Assembly: GCA_965206975.1 (NCBI GenBank)
Contig: OZ242253.1
Location: forward strand, 3,410,001-3,474,000
DNA length: 64,000 bases
Direction: 5' to 3'
Source: JAAXGI01 sp965206975
Lineage (GTDB): Bacteria; Gemmatimonadota; Gemmatimonadetes; Longimicrobiales; Gaopeijiaceae
Positions 34,238 to 43,886 of the stretch are shown in pieces (position 1 is the stretch's first letter; each line of letters begins with the position of its first letter). Made by a program: the position numbers and the translations under genes. The notes below the pieces were generated by a model. That model saw nothing but the letters and a program-made list of their open reading frames with translations, searched no databases and was not told where the DNA came from.

Positions 34238-36370
34238 ATGAGACTCACAAGGTTTCGGGTGCGTGAATTCAAATCCGTTTACGACTCGAATGACATTCCG
34301 GTTGGCGATGTCACCTGCCTGGTCGGGAAGAACGAATCGGGCAAGACAACGCTCTTGCAAGCCCTGTATAGCGTCAATCCAGTTAACGAGTCTGATGGCG
34401 CATACGATGTTACGGATGACTATCCCCGTTCCGCAGTCACTGAGTACCAGCGTGCAGTGGAGTCAGGGGAACGCGAACCTGCCCTCATCATTGAGACCAC
34501 ATTCCGCTTGGAAGAAGAGCTGGACGCAATTCAAGCGGATTTTGGAGTCGGTGTCCTGGCAGAGGCCAATCTTACCCTTTCAAAAGGATACGACAACCAC
34601 CGCCATTTCGAACTCATTGCCGACGAGAGCATCGCCGGCAGGACACTGCTGGCGAAGGCCGGTCTCGATTCTGACACCGAACTCTCAAATGATTGGTGGT
34701 CCACTCTTGCGGAGCTCTCATCCTTGCTGACTCAGCGTGTCGCTGACATCGAGGAGACAAGCTACCAGCAGCAGAGTGCCGTTAGTGCCACAGGTGTTGG
34801 GTCCGAGACGACAAGAGCCGATCAAGACGCCCCGGCCCCCGAGATGCTCGACTCGATAAAATCCGTCTGCGCAACGATAGATGAGATTACGGAAGAGGGT
34901 CTGGATGCTCACTTGTATCGACACTATATCGAAGGCCACTTGCCCAAATTTCTCTACTTCGATGAGTACTACCAGATGCGTGGCTGTGAGAATATCGAGT
35001 CATTGCAGGGGAGACTCGCCGAAAGTACACCTCACCTCTCTGACTATCCTCTGCTTGGCTTGATCGACCTAGCCGGCATTAAGAACCTCGACGACCTACT
35101 GAATCCCTCGCGAACCCGTGACCTCGTCAACAGGCTCGAAGGAGCGGGGAACCATCTCACACAAGAGATTGTGGACTACTGGTCGCAAAACCGTAATGTG
35201 CAGTTGAAGTTCGATGTGCGCCCCGCTTTGCCTGGAGATCCCGAGGGCATGCGCCGTGGTACAAACCTCTGGGCGAGCGTATTCGACACACGGCACTCCG
35301 TAACGACTGATCTAGGGCGCCGATCCCGGGGCTTCGTCTGGTTTTTTTCTTTCCTGGCTTGGTATTCCAGGCTCCGATCCAGCAATCAGGATCTCATTCT
35401 CCTACTCGACGAACCCGGGCTCCACCTTCACGCAAAAGGGCAACAGGACCTGCTCCGTTACTTCGACAAAGCATTTCCTCCCAACCACCAGCTCGTCTAT
35501 ACGACCCACCTGCCCTCTATGGTCGATGCGGGCCGCCTCGACCGTGTCCGGATCGTGCAGGACAGGAGCGCGGACGCATCCACCATGCTCTCCTCCGAGC
35601 CCTCCGGGACGCAAGTCGTGGAGGACTTGCTGGACGCTACGAAAGACAGCCTTTCGCCGGTGCGGGCGGCGCTTGCATACGAGCTACACAGAGATCTGTT
35701 TACGGGAAGCAATCACCTGGTCGTCGAGGGAGTGGCAGAGTTGATGTACCTGCAGACGATCTCTGGAGTGTTGGACCGCCTCGGGCGGAGCGGTCTAAGG
35801 CCGGAATGGAACATTACTCCAATTGGCGGCACCAGCAAGCTTGCGACGTTCATCACCCTCCTCGGTCAAGGTCGCAGCCGGCGACTCGCGGCACTGATGC
35901 ACTTCCGGGGACTTCACATCCCAATGATCGATAACCTATTCGAGAAGGAACTTCTCGAGAAGAACCATGTGCTGACGTTCTCCCAGTTCACAAACAAAGC
36001 TGAGTCGGATATTGAAGACATGTTCGACTCTGCCTTTCTATTGGGTCTCGTCAACTCCGAATATCACGAAGAGCTTGCTACCCCCATTGACCTGACGGGC
36101 CTAGACGGATTGCCGATAGGTGTATTGGATCATGTAGACGCCCATGTGACCGCCCATCCGCTGACGTCTGGGAGCATATTCGATCGCTACCGGTCCGCCC
36201 GTTATTTCGTAGAGAATATCGCGGAACTAACTACCGAGATTTCCGAGGGCACTCTTGGGCGGTTTGCCGCTGCATTCCATACGCTGAACCAGTTGCTCGA
36301 CGACTCACCCCCCGGGAACACAGGTCCTGCGGGGGTGCAAGGCGTCCAACGTCCCGTGCTTGACGCCTGA
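34238..36370 (+). CDS. OLD-family ATPase with TOPRIM-like C-terminus
   Basis: A 710-residue protein with an SMC-like ATPase and a C-terminal TOPRIM-like region, the OLD (overcoming lysogenization defect) architecture, whose members are often anti-phage nucleases. Walker A is LVGKNESGKTTLL (about residues 27-39), signature/ABC region around GRRSRGFVWFFSFLAW, Walker B LILLLDEPGLHLHAKG (about 385-400), switch YTTHLPSMVD. The TOPRIM start HLVVEGVAELMYL (first acidic residue) and a late ESDIEDMF motif are present. I do not find the Asp-x-Asp strand expected between them: the chain runs from FITLLGQGRSRRLAALMHF. GC content and codon use are visibly lower than in the neighbours, and it stands alone. 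It looks like a transferred defence gene, possibly with an altered nuclease. Confidence 0.85.
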   Translation: MRLTRFRVREFKSVYDSNDIPVGDVTCLVGKNESGKTTLLQALYSVNPVNESDGAYDVTDDYPRSAVTEYQRAVESGEREPALIIETTFRLEEELDAIQADFGVGVLAEANLTLSKGYDNHRHFELIADESIAGRTLLAKAGLDSDTELSNDWWSTLAELSSLLTQRVADIEETSYQQQSAVSATGVGSETTRADQDAPAPEMLDSIKSVCATIDEITEEGLDAHLYRHYIEGHLPKFLYFDEYYQMRGCENIESLQGRLAESTPHLSDYPLLGLIDLAGIKNLDDLLNPSRTRDLVNRLEGAGNHLTQEIVDYWSQNRNVQLKFDVRPALPGDPEGMRRGTNLWASVFDTRHSVTTDLGRRSRGFVWFFSFLAWYSRLRSSNQDLILLLDEPGLHLHAKGQQDLLRYFDKAFPPNHQLVYTTHLPSMVDAGRLDRVRIVQDRSADASTMLSSEPSGTQVVEDLLDATKDSLSPVRAALAYELHRDLFTGSNHLVVEGVAELMYLQTISGVLDRLGRSGLRPEWNITPIGGTSKLATFITLLGQGRSRRLAALMHFRGLHIPMIDNLFEKELLEKNHVLTFSQFTNKAESDIEDMFDSAFLLGLVNSEYHEELATPIDLTGLDGLPIGVLDHVDAHVTAHPLTSGSIFDRYRSARYFVENIAELTTEISEGTLGRFAAAFHTLNQLLDDSPPGNTGPAGVQGVQRPVLDA

Positions 36371-36572
36371 CCGGCCGATGCCCTCGGACAACGTCGGGGG
36401 CTAGGCCCGCCTAGTGGCGAAGCGACCTCTGGGGAACACTGCTCGGAAGGTGCCCACCCAAACCCACTGAACTCCGGGCCCATGGCGTGCAAGCTGGGTC
36501 TGGCAATCACGCGCAGGCCGCCGGATCGCAGCGGAACGCGAGCTTCTTGCGATGCTCGACTGGGTCGCACTG

Positions 36573-37310
36573 TCAGTTCGGTCCCGCCGTAAGCCCGATT
36601 CTCGTACGGACACGGATTACGCCGTTGGCACCATTCGGGTGCAAGAACGCACCCGCCGCCCCTCGCAACACCTCAACCGCTTCCACGTCCTCCGCAGGTA
36701 TCTGACTCAGGGCATCGTAGATCCCGGCGGCCGATACCCGAACCCCGTCGACGAAGAGGACCGGCTCGACATTGTCACCAAAAGTGCCACGTCCACGGAA
36801 AATCACGGCTTGATCCGTATCACCCGGCATGGGGAGGGCTCCGAAGGCACCCGGCACCTGCCTCGCCAGTATGTCCACGGCGCTGAGCGGAACCTTGATG
36901 GTACCCGTACTCTCGGGCGGTTCCCGGACCAGGAGTTCCGATACCACTGCATCAATTGCAGGAAGGAAGAACTGAACGTGAGTTACCGCCGCTGCATGGA
37001 GCTCAATCTCCTGGACCATGCTCACTCGATCTGCCGCCACGACGCGGATGGAGACACGGCCAAGTGGCGGGTCTCCGAAAACGAACGCTCCGTACTCGTC
37101 CGTGACCGTCGTGATATCCGTGCCGACGATCGAGACTGTAGCGGATTCGATTGGTTCCATGGTCAAGTCGTCGAGGACCACCCCTCCCAATGCGGCCCCA
37201 AGGTCCTGCGCGTACAAGCCACTACCGGCAGGAAGAAGCGCAGCTAACGAAAGTCCGAGCACTAACGACCAGCGGGAGCCATGACTTCCGAAGTGCTGCA
37301 AGGATTCCAT
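36573..37310 (-). CDS. TonB receptor plug-only protein with carboxypeptidase-like domain
   Basis: A 245-residue secreted protein with a signal peptide (WSLVLGLSLAALLPAGSGLYAQ, given in part: LVLGLSLAALLPAGSG). Residues about 35-110 form a CarboxypepD-regulatory beta sandwich (GGVVLDDLTMEPIESATVSI). Residues about 140-240 are a TonB-receptor plug: VLFVDGVRVSAAGIYDALSQ, IPAEDVEAVEVLRGAAGAF and NGVIRVRTR. There is no beta-barrel, so it is not a transporter by itself. It lies just downstream of the SusC/SusD operon but is separated by a strong terminator. I start at ATG 37310 (MESLQHFGS); ATG 37355 would place the start inside the terminator hairpin. Confidence 0.75.
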   Translation of the reverse strand: MESLQHFGSHGSRWSLVLGLSLAALLPAGSGLYAQDLGAALGGVVLDDLTMEPIESATVSIVGTDITTVTDEYGAFVFGDPPLGRVSIRVVAADRVSMVQEIELHAAAVTHVQFFLPAIDAVVSELLVREPPESTGTIKVPLSAVDILARQVPGAFGALPMPGDTDQAVIFRGRGTFGDNVEPVLFVDGVRVSAAGIYDALSQIPAEDVEAVEVLRGAAGAFLHPNGANGVIRVRTRIGLTAGPN

Positions 37311-37343
37311 TTGCACAGAAGCGATGGGGGTGAATCCAGCGTG

Positions 37344-37400
37344 AAAAAACGACACCCGGGCGGCGTGGTCTCACTTCCATTACCACGCCGTCCGGGTGTC
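37344..37400 (-). terminator. Intrinsic terminator of the SusC/SusD operon
   Basis: On the - strand, a 19-base stem with one G/T wobble (outer arm GACACCCGG, inner arm CGGCGTGGT) closes a 12-base loop and is followed directly by six T. It lies about 50 bases after the SusD stop codon and before the plug-only gene. Confidence 0.88.
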
Positions 37401-37448
37401 GAGTTCCCTTTGGTGCGTTTTCCAGCCTTCCCTGGACTAGCCCCGGGA

Positions 37449-39011
37449 CTAGAAGCTCCAGTTCGTATCCTGACTGGGCGCCTGATCGGGATCGCAGCCC
37501 GTGGCCCGGTCGTTCAGGGTGATGCTGGGGTTCAACGTGTACTCGTCATTCGGCATGACCAAACGGACGCCGCCGTCCAAGTCGTATCCCTGGGCCGGAG
37601 TCTTCCCAGTAGTACGAGGGAACCAGAGGATGTCGGTGTTCAGGATCTTCGTGGCCCAGTAACGCCCTCCTTCCGCGAAGAAGCTCCTTCGCCTCTCCTC
37701 GATGATCATGTGCTTGACTTGCTGGGCGTTACCCGGATCCGCGTAGGTGACCAGAGGAAGATCATAGTGCCTACGGATGTCGTTCACCCGGTCGATCGCG
37801 CTCTGACCTCCTTCGATCTCGGCCAGAATGAGCCACATCTCTTCCCAATCCACCAAGGGGATATCGTCGTCCTCCGCGGAGTACCGGGCCGGCACTTCCC
37901 TGGGCGCAGGGCCCTGGATCGTCTTCTTGAAGTGCTGGACCCGGACATCTGGGACAGCTCCGTTGTTGAGCGGGGTCGGATCGTCCCCGACATCCCGGAA
38001 CTCCTCCGCCCACCTGACGGGGTAGCCGTCGTCATCGACGGCCCGGCCGTCCGGCATGATGCCCAGGAAGAGGTATCCGGTGAAGGGAATCGGGTCCGGC
38101 CACGGCAGCCCGGTGACGGGGTTTGTACGATCCCGCACACCCGTGCCCTCGTTCCACCAGTTGTTCACGCCGAGCATGCCTCCCCAGCCGGTCTGGGTGC
38201 CCGACTCGTATATCTTGTTCCTTCGCTCCGGGCCCACGTCTCGAACGATCCACGCGGTGAACCCCATGGGGATCTGCGCCGCATCTGCGGCGGCACCACC
38301 GAGGTCGCCACTGTGCCAGCGGATTCGCGCGCGGAGAGCGGTGGCCATCGTCCTGGCACTGCTCGAAGCCCCGTGGTCGACCGCGTAATCGCCGATGTTC
38401 CCAATGTGCCCCAGGCTCGTGTTGATCCAATCCTCGGCGAGGCCCATCACCGCGGAAGGTGACATCAGCGGGCTGTTGTCGAACGTCATCTCGCAGTAGA
38501 ACGTGCCGAAATGCTCCAGAGCGATCCCCGCGTAGAGCGCGGTGGTCGCCATGAGCTGCTCCCTGCTTCCCGGGACCTCCTGGTCCGTCCAATTCTCCAG
38601 GCGCTCGTAGGTCCCCCAGGCCATGGACCGCGCGATCTGGAACTGGTCGTAGTAGTTGCCGTTCGACGAATCGCCATCTGCGTCACACCTGCCCCCGGAA
38701 TCGGGTAGCGAATTGTGCACCGCGTGCCCGCCGCCCCGGCCCGCAACTGACTCCAGTACGTCTTCGGCACCCAGGGTCCTGACCCAACCGAATGCGGAGT
38801 ACCCGCACTCGATATTCGCAATTACAGAAGATACCTGGACGGACGCTCCCGTCGGGTCAGTAAGTACGTCGTCCGTCAGCGCGGACGGCAGCTCCACCTC
38901 AAGGAGATCGTTACATGCGGTCACGGCACCAACTGTCAGGGCGCAGGCGAGGACCATGGCTCCCTTACCCCTTCGGCCCCGGCTCCTTAGTCCCACTTTC
39001 ATATTACGCAT
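37449..39011 (-). CDS. SusD/RagB-family outer-membrane lipoprotein
   Basis: A 520-residue surface lipoprotein that forms the lid of a SusC-type importer. Signal and lipobox: GAMVLACALTVGAVTAC, with the lipidated Cys at about residue 33. It shows the SusD pattern of N-terminal TPR helices (TTALYAGIALEHFGTFYCEM, MATALRARIRWHSGDLGGAA) and the late segment EEMWLILAEIEG, VNDIRRHYDLP and HMIIEERRRSFFAEGGRYW. ATG 39011 follows GAGAGGTAAT; an upstream ATG at 39029 is less well placed. It lies 66 bases after the SusC gene. Substrate cannot be told: the absence of glycosidases nearby makes a glycan unlikely. Confidence 0.9.
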   Translation of the reverse strand: MRNMKVGLRSRGRRGKGAMVLACALTVGAVTACNDLLEVELPSALTDDVLTDPTGASVQVSSVIANIECGYSAFGWVRTLGAEDVLESVAGRGGGHAVHNSLPDSGGRCDADGDSSNGNYYDQFQIARSMAWGTYERLENWTDQEVPGSREQLMATTALYAGIALEHFGTFYCEMTFDNSPLMSPSAVMGLAEDWINTSLGHIGNIGDYAVDHGASSSARTMATALRARIRWHSGDLGGAAADAAQIPMGFTAWIVRDVGPERRNKIYESGTQTGWGGMLGVNNWWNEGTGVRDRTNPVTGLPWPDPIPFTGYLFLGIMPDGRAVDDDGYPVRWAEEFRDVGDDPTPLNNGAVPDVRVQHFKKTIQGPAPREVPARYSAEDDDIPLVDWEEMWLILAEIEGGQSAIDRVNDIRRHYDLPLVTYADPGNAQQVKHMIIEERRRSFFAEGGRYWATKILNTDILWFPRTTGKTPAQGYDLDGGVRLVMPNDEYTLNPSITLNDRATGCDPDQAPSQDTNWSF

Positions 39012-39077
39012 ATTACCTCTCGTCCTCATCTCTGCCGGTTCGTATTAAACAAGCTCGTATTCGTTCATCGATCGAGG

Positions 39078-42000
39078 TCAGAACGAGACGCGCAGGGTCA
39101 TACTGATGTTTGCCGTCGGCGGCATCTCGCGGAAGTTTCCGCCACCCGTGAAGCTCTCTGCAGTCCCGAGTTCCGGATCGCCGACCGCTCCCCCGTAGAC
39201 CTCGCGCTGGGCAATCCAGAGATCAAGGGCGTTTCGGGCCGACAACGCGATGCTCGCCCGGTCGGCGCCGGAGCGCTGGACGAGAGCTTCTGGCAGGGTG
39301 TAACGGAGTCCGATCTCTCTCATCCTCCAGAAGTCGCCATCGAAATACTCCTTCTTGGAATCATCCTGGAAGTTCCCTCGGTCTGCGGCGACCCAGATCG
39401 GGTCATTCTCGAGCTGGGAGTTCCTCGTGTTGTTGTAGATGTGGCCCCATTCGAGAACGTTGTCCTGGCCGAGCCTGCCGTAGTGACCCTCTGCCAATGC
39501 GAAGATCTGGAGGGCGTTATTGAAGAGGCTCACAGTCGGAGCGACACCGAACTTGTGGGTATAGAATCCACGCCCGAACAGGAGTCTCTGGGCGCCAGTG
39601 ATCTGCCCGCAGGGCACGACGGCCCCACCCAAGAACTGAGCTGCGCCGGGCTCGCCGACGCCGGCGTCACACATGACGTTCGCGACATCCCCGGTCGCAT
39701 CGAACTCGGCAGACAGGACCTTATACCGGCCCGTGTGCGCGGGGAAGGGCCAGCCTTCCCTGATGGTCGTGGTCTGGGGTGTCTCGCCCAAGTCCACGAC
39801 CTCGTTGTCCGTATGGTCTGCGTTCAGGGCCAGATCGAACGCCCAGGAGTCTCCCTCCGCGATCCTCGCGGACAAGAGTGCTTCCCAGCCCCAGTTGTCG
39901 ATCCTACCTACGTTTTTCTGCACCGCACCCGGGAATCCCAGATTCGGCGCGATCGACTGTTCGAGGAGGGCGTCCTCGTTCTTCTGCCTGTAATAGGTGA
40001 ATTCACCCGAGATCCGGTCGTCCAGGAGTGCGACGTCGAACCCTAGTTCGAGCTCGGTACTCACCTCCGGACCGATCTCGGGGTTACCCGGACTCACCGG
40101 CGTAAGACCCGTACTCCCACCAACACCCGGAATCACCCCCCAGACGTTCGTCTTGGCGAACACGTCCGGCTGACGACCGGCCTGCCCCCAAGCACCTCGA
40201 AAGCGCAGAGAACTGATCTGATCGATGTTGAAGAAATCCTCTTCCGAGGCCACCCACGCGGCCGATACCTTCGGGTACACCAGTGCCTCGAAGTCGGCGC
40301 CGAACGCCGAATTATCGTCAAAGCGGACAGCGCCTGTCACGAAGAGCCGCCCGTTCCAGGCCACCTGCTCCTGTACGTACAGGCCCAGCGAACGATTCTC
40401 GATGAACTCGTAGTCGATGCTGGCCTGCGCGATAGCAGTCTGGTTGACCGTACTCGCCAGCGGTGACGCGAACGCGCGGCCAATGTTTTCGAGCTCCTCA
40501 TACCGCTTCAGGTAGAACTGACCTCCGACAGAGGTCTGGAAGTTCCAAGAGTCCGTGAGGTCGTAGTCAACCGTGGCCGCGTAGTCCAGCGTCAGGTTCG
40601 TACTGACGGGCTGTGCCACCTGCACCTGCCCACCGGTGGACTCGGAGTAGACGACGCTGCGCTCTGTCTCGACGGGGTAGAACACCTCGTTAATGTCCCA
40701 TCCCTTGTCGATCCCAAGCACAAGGCGCTGGCTCAGCCACTCGCCGAAGACGTGGTTCAGCGTCAAACCACCCGTGAAGCGGCTGTAGTCTCTGGTCGTA
40801 TTGACATTGGACACGTCGTCAGGAAGGTGCTCCTGGAAGCCACCCAGACGGGGGCAGGCGTCGGGGTTGATGCGGAGCAGGCAGTAACCGTTCGACCACC
40901 GCATGTCCTGCCAGGGCCCACCCTGGTTCAGAACCGGCAGTCCAAATCTTGTGTTACCATCCACATATCCCAACGAAAGATCGGCTGTCCAACTCTCTGA
41001 CGGGACGACGCTCAGGTTCATTCTGACGCGGCCCGTCTGATCGGAGTTATACCACTCAATCCCCTCTTCCCGGTCGAAGTTGGCCGAGACGAAATACCGG
41101 ATTGTGGGGGTCCCGCCCCGGATGTCCATGTTGTAGGACTGGACATGACCGTACTGGTAGAGCTGCGAGGTCGGCCAGTCGAAATAGGGCTCGCCGTCGG
41201 GACCCAGGACCTCGCCGCTGATGTATTTGTTGGCCTCTTCGTACATGTTGTATCGGAAGAGGTCTGTTTCCGAACACGGCGGACTGAAGCTGGTACGGCA
41301 CGCGTACTGGTCACCCAATCTCCCCGCCGGGTCCGGCATATAGTTGAACCCCTGACGGATCGAAGCGCTGATCTGCGCATCTCCCTCAGCGCCCTGCTTG
41401 GTGATGATCTGGATCACCCCAGCGGAGGCCTCCGTTCCGTAGAGCGTCGCCGCGGCAGGCCCCTTGATGATCTCGATGCTCTCGATGTCGTCGGGATTCA
41501 AGTCATCGAGAACGTTCGACGTCCCCCTCTGCTCACCCAACGTCTGGTTGCCACCGCCGTCCCCTACCGCAGGACCTGCCGTGGATGAGTTGTTGACGCG
41601 AACGCCGTCAATGTAAATGAGGGGATTGGTCGCGAGCTGAAAGCTCCCGATGCCTCGTACTCGGATCGGCGACCCGGATCCTACGTTCCCCGTCCTCCGA
41701 GTGAACTGTAGACCGGGGGTCCGCCCCGAAAGCAGCTCCTGCATGTTGGCCGGGGGCGCCACTTCTACGATATCCGCCACGTCCAGCGAGGTTACGGAGT
41801 TCCCGAGCGCACGACGCTGGGTGCCGCCCGGCGTCCCCGTGACGATGACCTCGTCCAGCTGGAGCGCCGCCTCAGTCACGGACAGGTTGAGCACCGTGGT
41901 CTCACCGGCGCCAACGGTAACCATCTGGCTGGCCTCACGGAACCCGAGGCGCTGGACCGTCACCGTCTGCGTGCCGGCGGGAACGTTCTGGAGGCTGTAC

Positions 42001-42197
42001 GTCCCGTTCTGCTGACTCAAGACGCCCAGGTCAAGATCCACGATAAAGACTTGTGCGGAGGGTACCGGATTCCCACTGCCTGAATCAGTAACCCTTCCGG
42101 TAATGGTACCGGTTTGGGCCGTAAGCTGCGGCGCGGTCAGCAATAGTGCCGAGAGTGCCGCACCGAACACTGCCCGCGAACAGTTCAGTCGAGACAT
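39078..42197 (-). CDS. SusC/RagA-family TonB-dependent transporter
   Basis: A 1039-residue outer-membrane importer. Signal peptide at 1-27 (VFGAALSALLLTAPQLTAQ). CarboxypepD-like domain at about 30-110 (GTITGRVTDSGSGNPVPSAQ), plug domain at about 120-250 with NPLIYIDGVRVNNSS, DIESIEIIKGPAAATLYGTE and GVIQIITKQGAEGD, the SusC plug signature. A 22-strand barrel fills the rest, ending ISMTLRVSF with the terminal Phe needed for barrel insertion. AAGGA lies six bases before ATG 42197. It forms an operon with the SusD-type lipoprotein downstream, ending in the terminator at 37344-37400. Confidence 0.94.
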   Translation of the reverse strand: MSRLNCSRAVFGAALSALLLTAPQLTAQTGTITGRVTDSGSGNPVPSAQVFIVDLDLGVLSQQNGTYSLQNVPAGTQTVTVQRLGFREASQMVTVGAGETTVLNLSVTEAALQLDEVIVTGTPGGTQRRALGNSVTSLDVADIVEVAPPANMQELLSGRTPGLQFTRRTGNVGSGSPIRVRGIGSFQLATNPLIYIDGVRVNNSSTAGPAVGDGGGNQTLGEQRGTSNVLDDLNPDDIESIEIIKGPAAATLYGTEASAGVIQIITKQGAEGDAQISASIRQGFNYMPDPAGRLGDQYACRTSFSPPCSETDLFRYNMYEEANKYISGEVLGPDGEPYFDWPTSQLYQYGHVQSYNMDIRGGTPTIRYFVSANFDREEGIEWYNSDQTGRVRMNLSVVPSESWTADLSLGYVDGNTRFGLPVLNQGGPWQDMRWSNGYCLLRINPDACPRLGGFQEHLPDDVSNVNTTRDYSRFTGGLTLNHVFGEWLSQRLVLGIDKGWDINEVFYPVETERSVVYSESTGGQVQVAQPVSTNLTLDYAATVDYDLTDSWNFQTSVGGQFYLKRYEELENIGRAFASPLASTVNQTAIAQASIDYEFIENRSLGLYVQEQVAWNGRLFVTGAVRFDDNSAFGADFEALVYPKVSAAWVASEEDFFNIDQISSLRFRGAWGQAGRQPDVFAKTNVWGVIPGVGGSTGLTPVSPGNPEIGPEVSTELELGFDVALLDDRISGEFTYYRQKNEDALLEQSIAPNLGFPGAVQKNVGRIDNWGWEALLSARIAEGDSWAFDLALNADHTDNEVVDLGETPQTTTIREGWPFPAHTGRYKVLSAEFDATGDVANVMCDAGVGEPGAAQFLGGAVVPCGQITGAQRLLFGRGFYTHKFGVAPTVSLFNNALQIFALAEGHYGRLGQDNVLEWGHIYNNTRNSQLENDPIWVAADRGNFQDDSKKEYFDGDFWRMREIGLRYTLPEALVQRSGADRASIALSARNALDLWIAQREVYGGAVGDPELGTAESFTGGGNFREMPPTANISMTLRVSF

Positions 42198-43121
42198 CGT
42201 TTTCCTTCGTGCTGGAGGTTATACGCTCGTCACTCAGCACCCGACGTCTGCAGTGCAGGCACGCCGAGCAACTGACGAGGCTCCCGACATTGAGGGTACT
42301 CCTCAAATCCGGCGGGGAAAGTACAGGATTCCGCCGCGGCGCGTCAAGCCTTCATGCCTGCCTTTCGCTACGGGTAACTCGCCCCGAATCGGTCATTTCC
42401 CTCTCCTCATCCGCCGACAGCTGACACATCTACGGGGGGGTACCGCCGCTGTGCTGGCGAGGAAGTCCCGACAGCCTGCTGATCGGCCGGGCAAGCGACT
42501 TCAGACGCGGGCTCGGCCGACGGGTGAGCGATACTTCCGATCCGCGAGCTGTGGGCAACATCTCCGCCCTCCTGCCCCCTTGGGTCTCGGGAATACACTG
42601 GAACACCCGCGGAGCGAAACGCGCGCTCCCGAGACACCCCGCCGACACTCCGTGATCGCGCGGCCCGCGGGAAATGTAGGGAGCGTACGCCCGCCGCACG
42701 CGTATCCGAACCCCGGGACCGAGTGGCGGACTCTCTCAAATCGCCGGACCGGCGAGAGTCCCGGGAAGGCCAGTGCACTACCCGGTGTGAGGAGAGGCCA
42801 CGGCGGCAGCTGGCCGCAGCTAGGAACCGGGGAAGCTTCGAGTAGTAGAGGGTAGGCCGGAGGAGGCAGGGTTGGGCAAGTTGCGGATGATCCGTCGGGG
42901 CGAGCGGCAGGTACACCCTAGTGGCACACGGTACGCCGGCAGCACAGGGGCGCCTAGCACGGGCCAGAGTGCCGAGTCTGGGGTCCGCGCGGGCGGATGA
43001 GGTCGCACTCAGACACGAGCCGACGAGGTCGCACGGGGGGTAGTGACCGGGTGACGGCTCCAGCAAGGCGGGAGGGTAGGTGAAGCACATACTCTGACAG
43101 CAGCGCACGGAGGGTGGTACG
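42198..43121. other. Long divergent intergenic region
   Basis: 924 bases between the SusC start (- strand) and a small membrane protein (+ strand). Frames such as 42407-43108 on the - strand are open but Arg/Ser/Pro-rich shadows with no ribosome site. I see no RNA gene, repeat or recognisable remnant, though a lost gene cannot be excluded. Confidence 0.45.
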
Positions 43122-43445
43122 ATGAGTCAGGAAAGCGGCATCGGTGGACTGGACCTTCAGACGACGATCCTGTGGCTGGTTGTCGTCTGCGCCCTCCTCG
43201 TGTTCCTCTTCGTGTTGGGATTCCTCATCCCGGCATTCTGGCGCTTGATCCAGAGCCAGCGACGCACGCCGGAGGAACTCGCGCGGAGGGAGCGCGTCCA
43301 GAGGACACGGGCGGCTCTCATCCGCGCGGCGGACGACATCATGGACCAGCTCGAGGGCGAGACTCAGTATTACCGCGTTGCCACCCTCGCCGAGACCCTC
43401 ACGCGCGTGGGAAACGCGATCCGCTACATCGACGTTCACATGTAA
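43122..43445 (+). CDS. Small membrane-anchored helical protein
   Basis: A 107-residue protein with one membrane helix (TTILWLVVVCALLVFLFVLG, residues about 14-36) followed by a charged helical tail (TPEELARRERVQRTRAALIR, YYRVATLAETLTRVGNAIRY). A clear ribosome site (GGAGGGTGGTACG-ATG) supports it. I do not recognise the family. The layout (N-terminal anchor, cytoplasmic or periplasmic coiled helices) resembles small envelope-associated proteins; no neighbour on the same strand suggests a role. Confidence 0.7.
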   Translation: MSQESGIGGLDLQTTILWLVVVCALLVFLFVLGFLIPAFWRLIQSQRRTPEELARRERVQRTRAALIRAADDIMDQLEGETQYYRVATLAETLTRVGNAIRYIDVHM

Positions 43446-43886
43446 CGGAGCCCGTCGGTCCATCCTCGAAACGTCTAGAGCCGCGGCGCCAACCACCGTC
43501 GCGCAGAAAAGAAGGGGGCGGCCTCCCGCCCAGTGCCAATTGAACGCTCTCATCGGAGTCACACCCGCGTCTGAAATCGAGATGGCCTGCGATACGATGC
43601 CCGCGTCCAGGATCGCCCCGTCGCCCGCAGCTCGAGCTGTAACTCCGGACGTGTGCGCTCGGACGATTGAGCGTCACGCCGGACGCTGCCCGTCGCCCCC
43701 GAATCCGCTCCCTCCCGCGAGAAGGCCGGAGGGGAGCGTGGACTCGGTCACGCGTCCCTCCGCCGACGAGCGGCGCGCCGACTTGTCCAAGGGCGGGCCC
43801 CCCTCCGATAGCGCGGCACCCCCACGTCAAGTCAGCCGCAACGGATCGAATGCACCCGTCCCCTGCTCGACCCTTGTCCGGAGTGG
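43446..43886. other. Convergent intergenic region
   Basis: 441 bases between converging genes. It holds one hairpin (listed separately) near the left end. The remainder, about 43540-43886, shows no supported gene. Confidence 0.45.
43504..43531 (-). terminator. Possible terminator hairpin
   Basis: GGGCGG and CCGCCC (43516-43531) pair around a four-base loop. On the - strand the stem is followed by a T-rich stretch (CTTCTTTTCT). It could end transcripts of the - strand barrel protein gene, although it is 360 bases beyond that stop. Confidence 0.4.

Noticed and set aside
42407..43108. - strand frame of 233 codons in the long intergenic region
   Set aside because: Cys/Ser/Arg/Pro-rich sequence typical of a wrong frame, no ribosome site and no recognisable domain.
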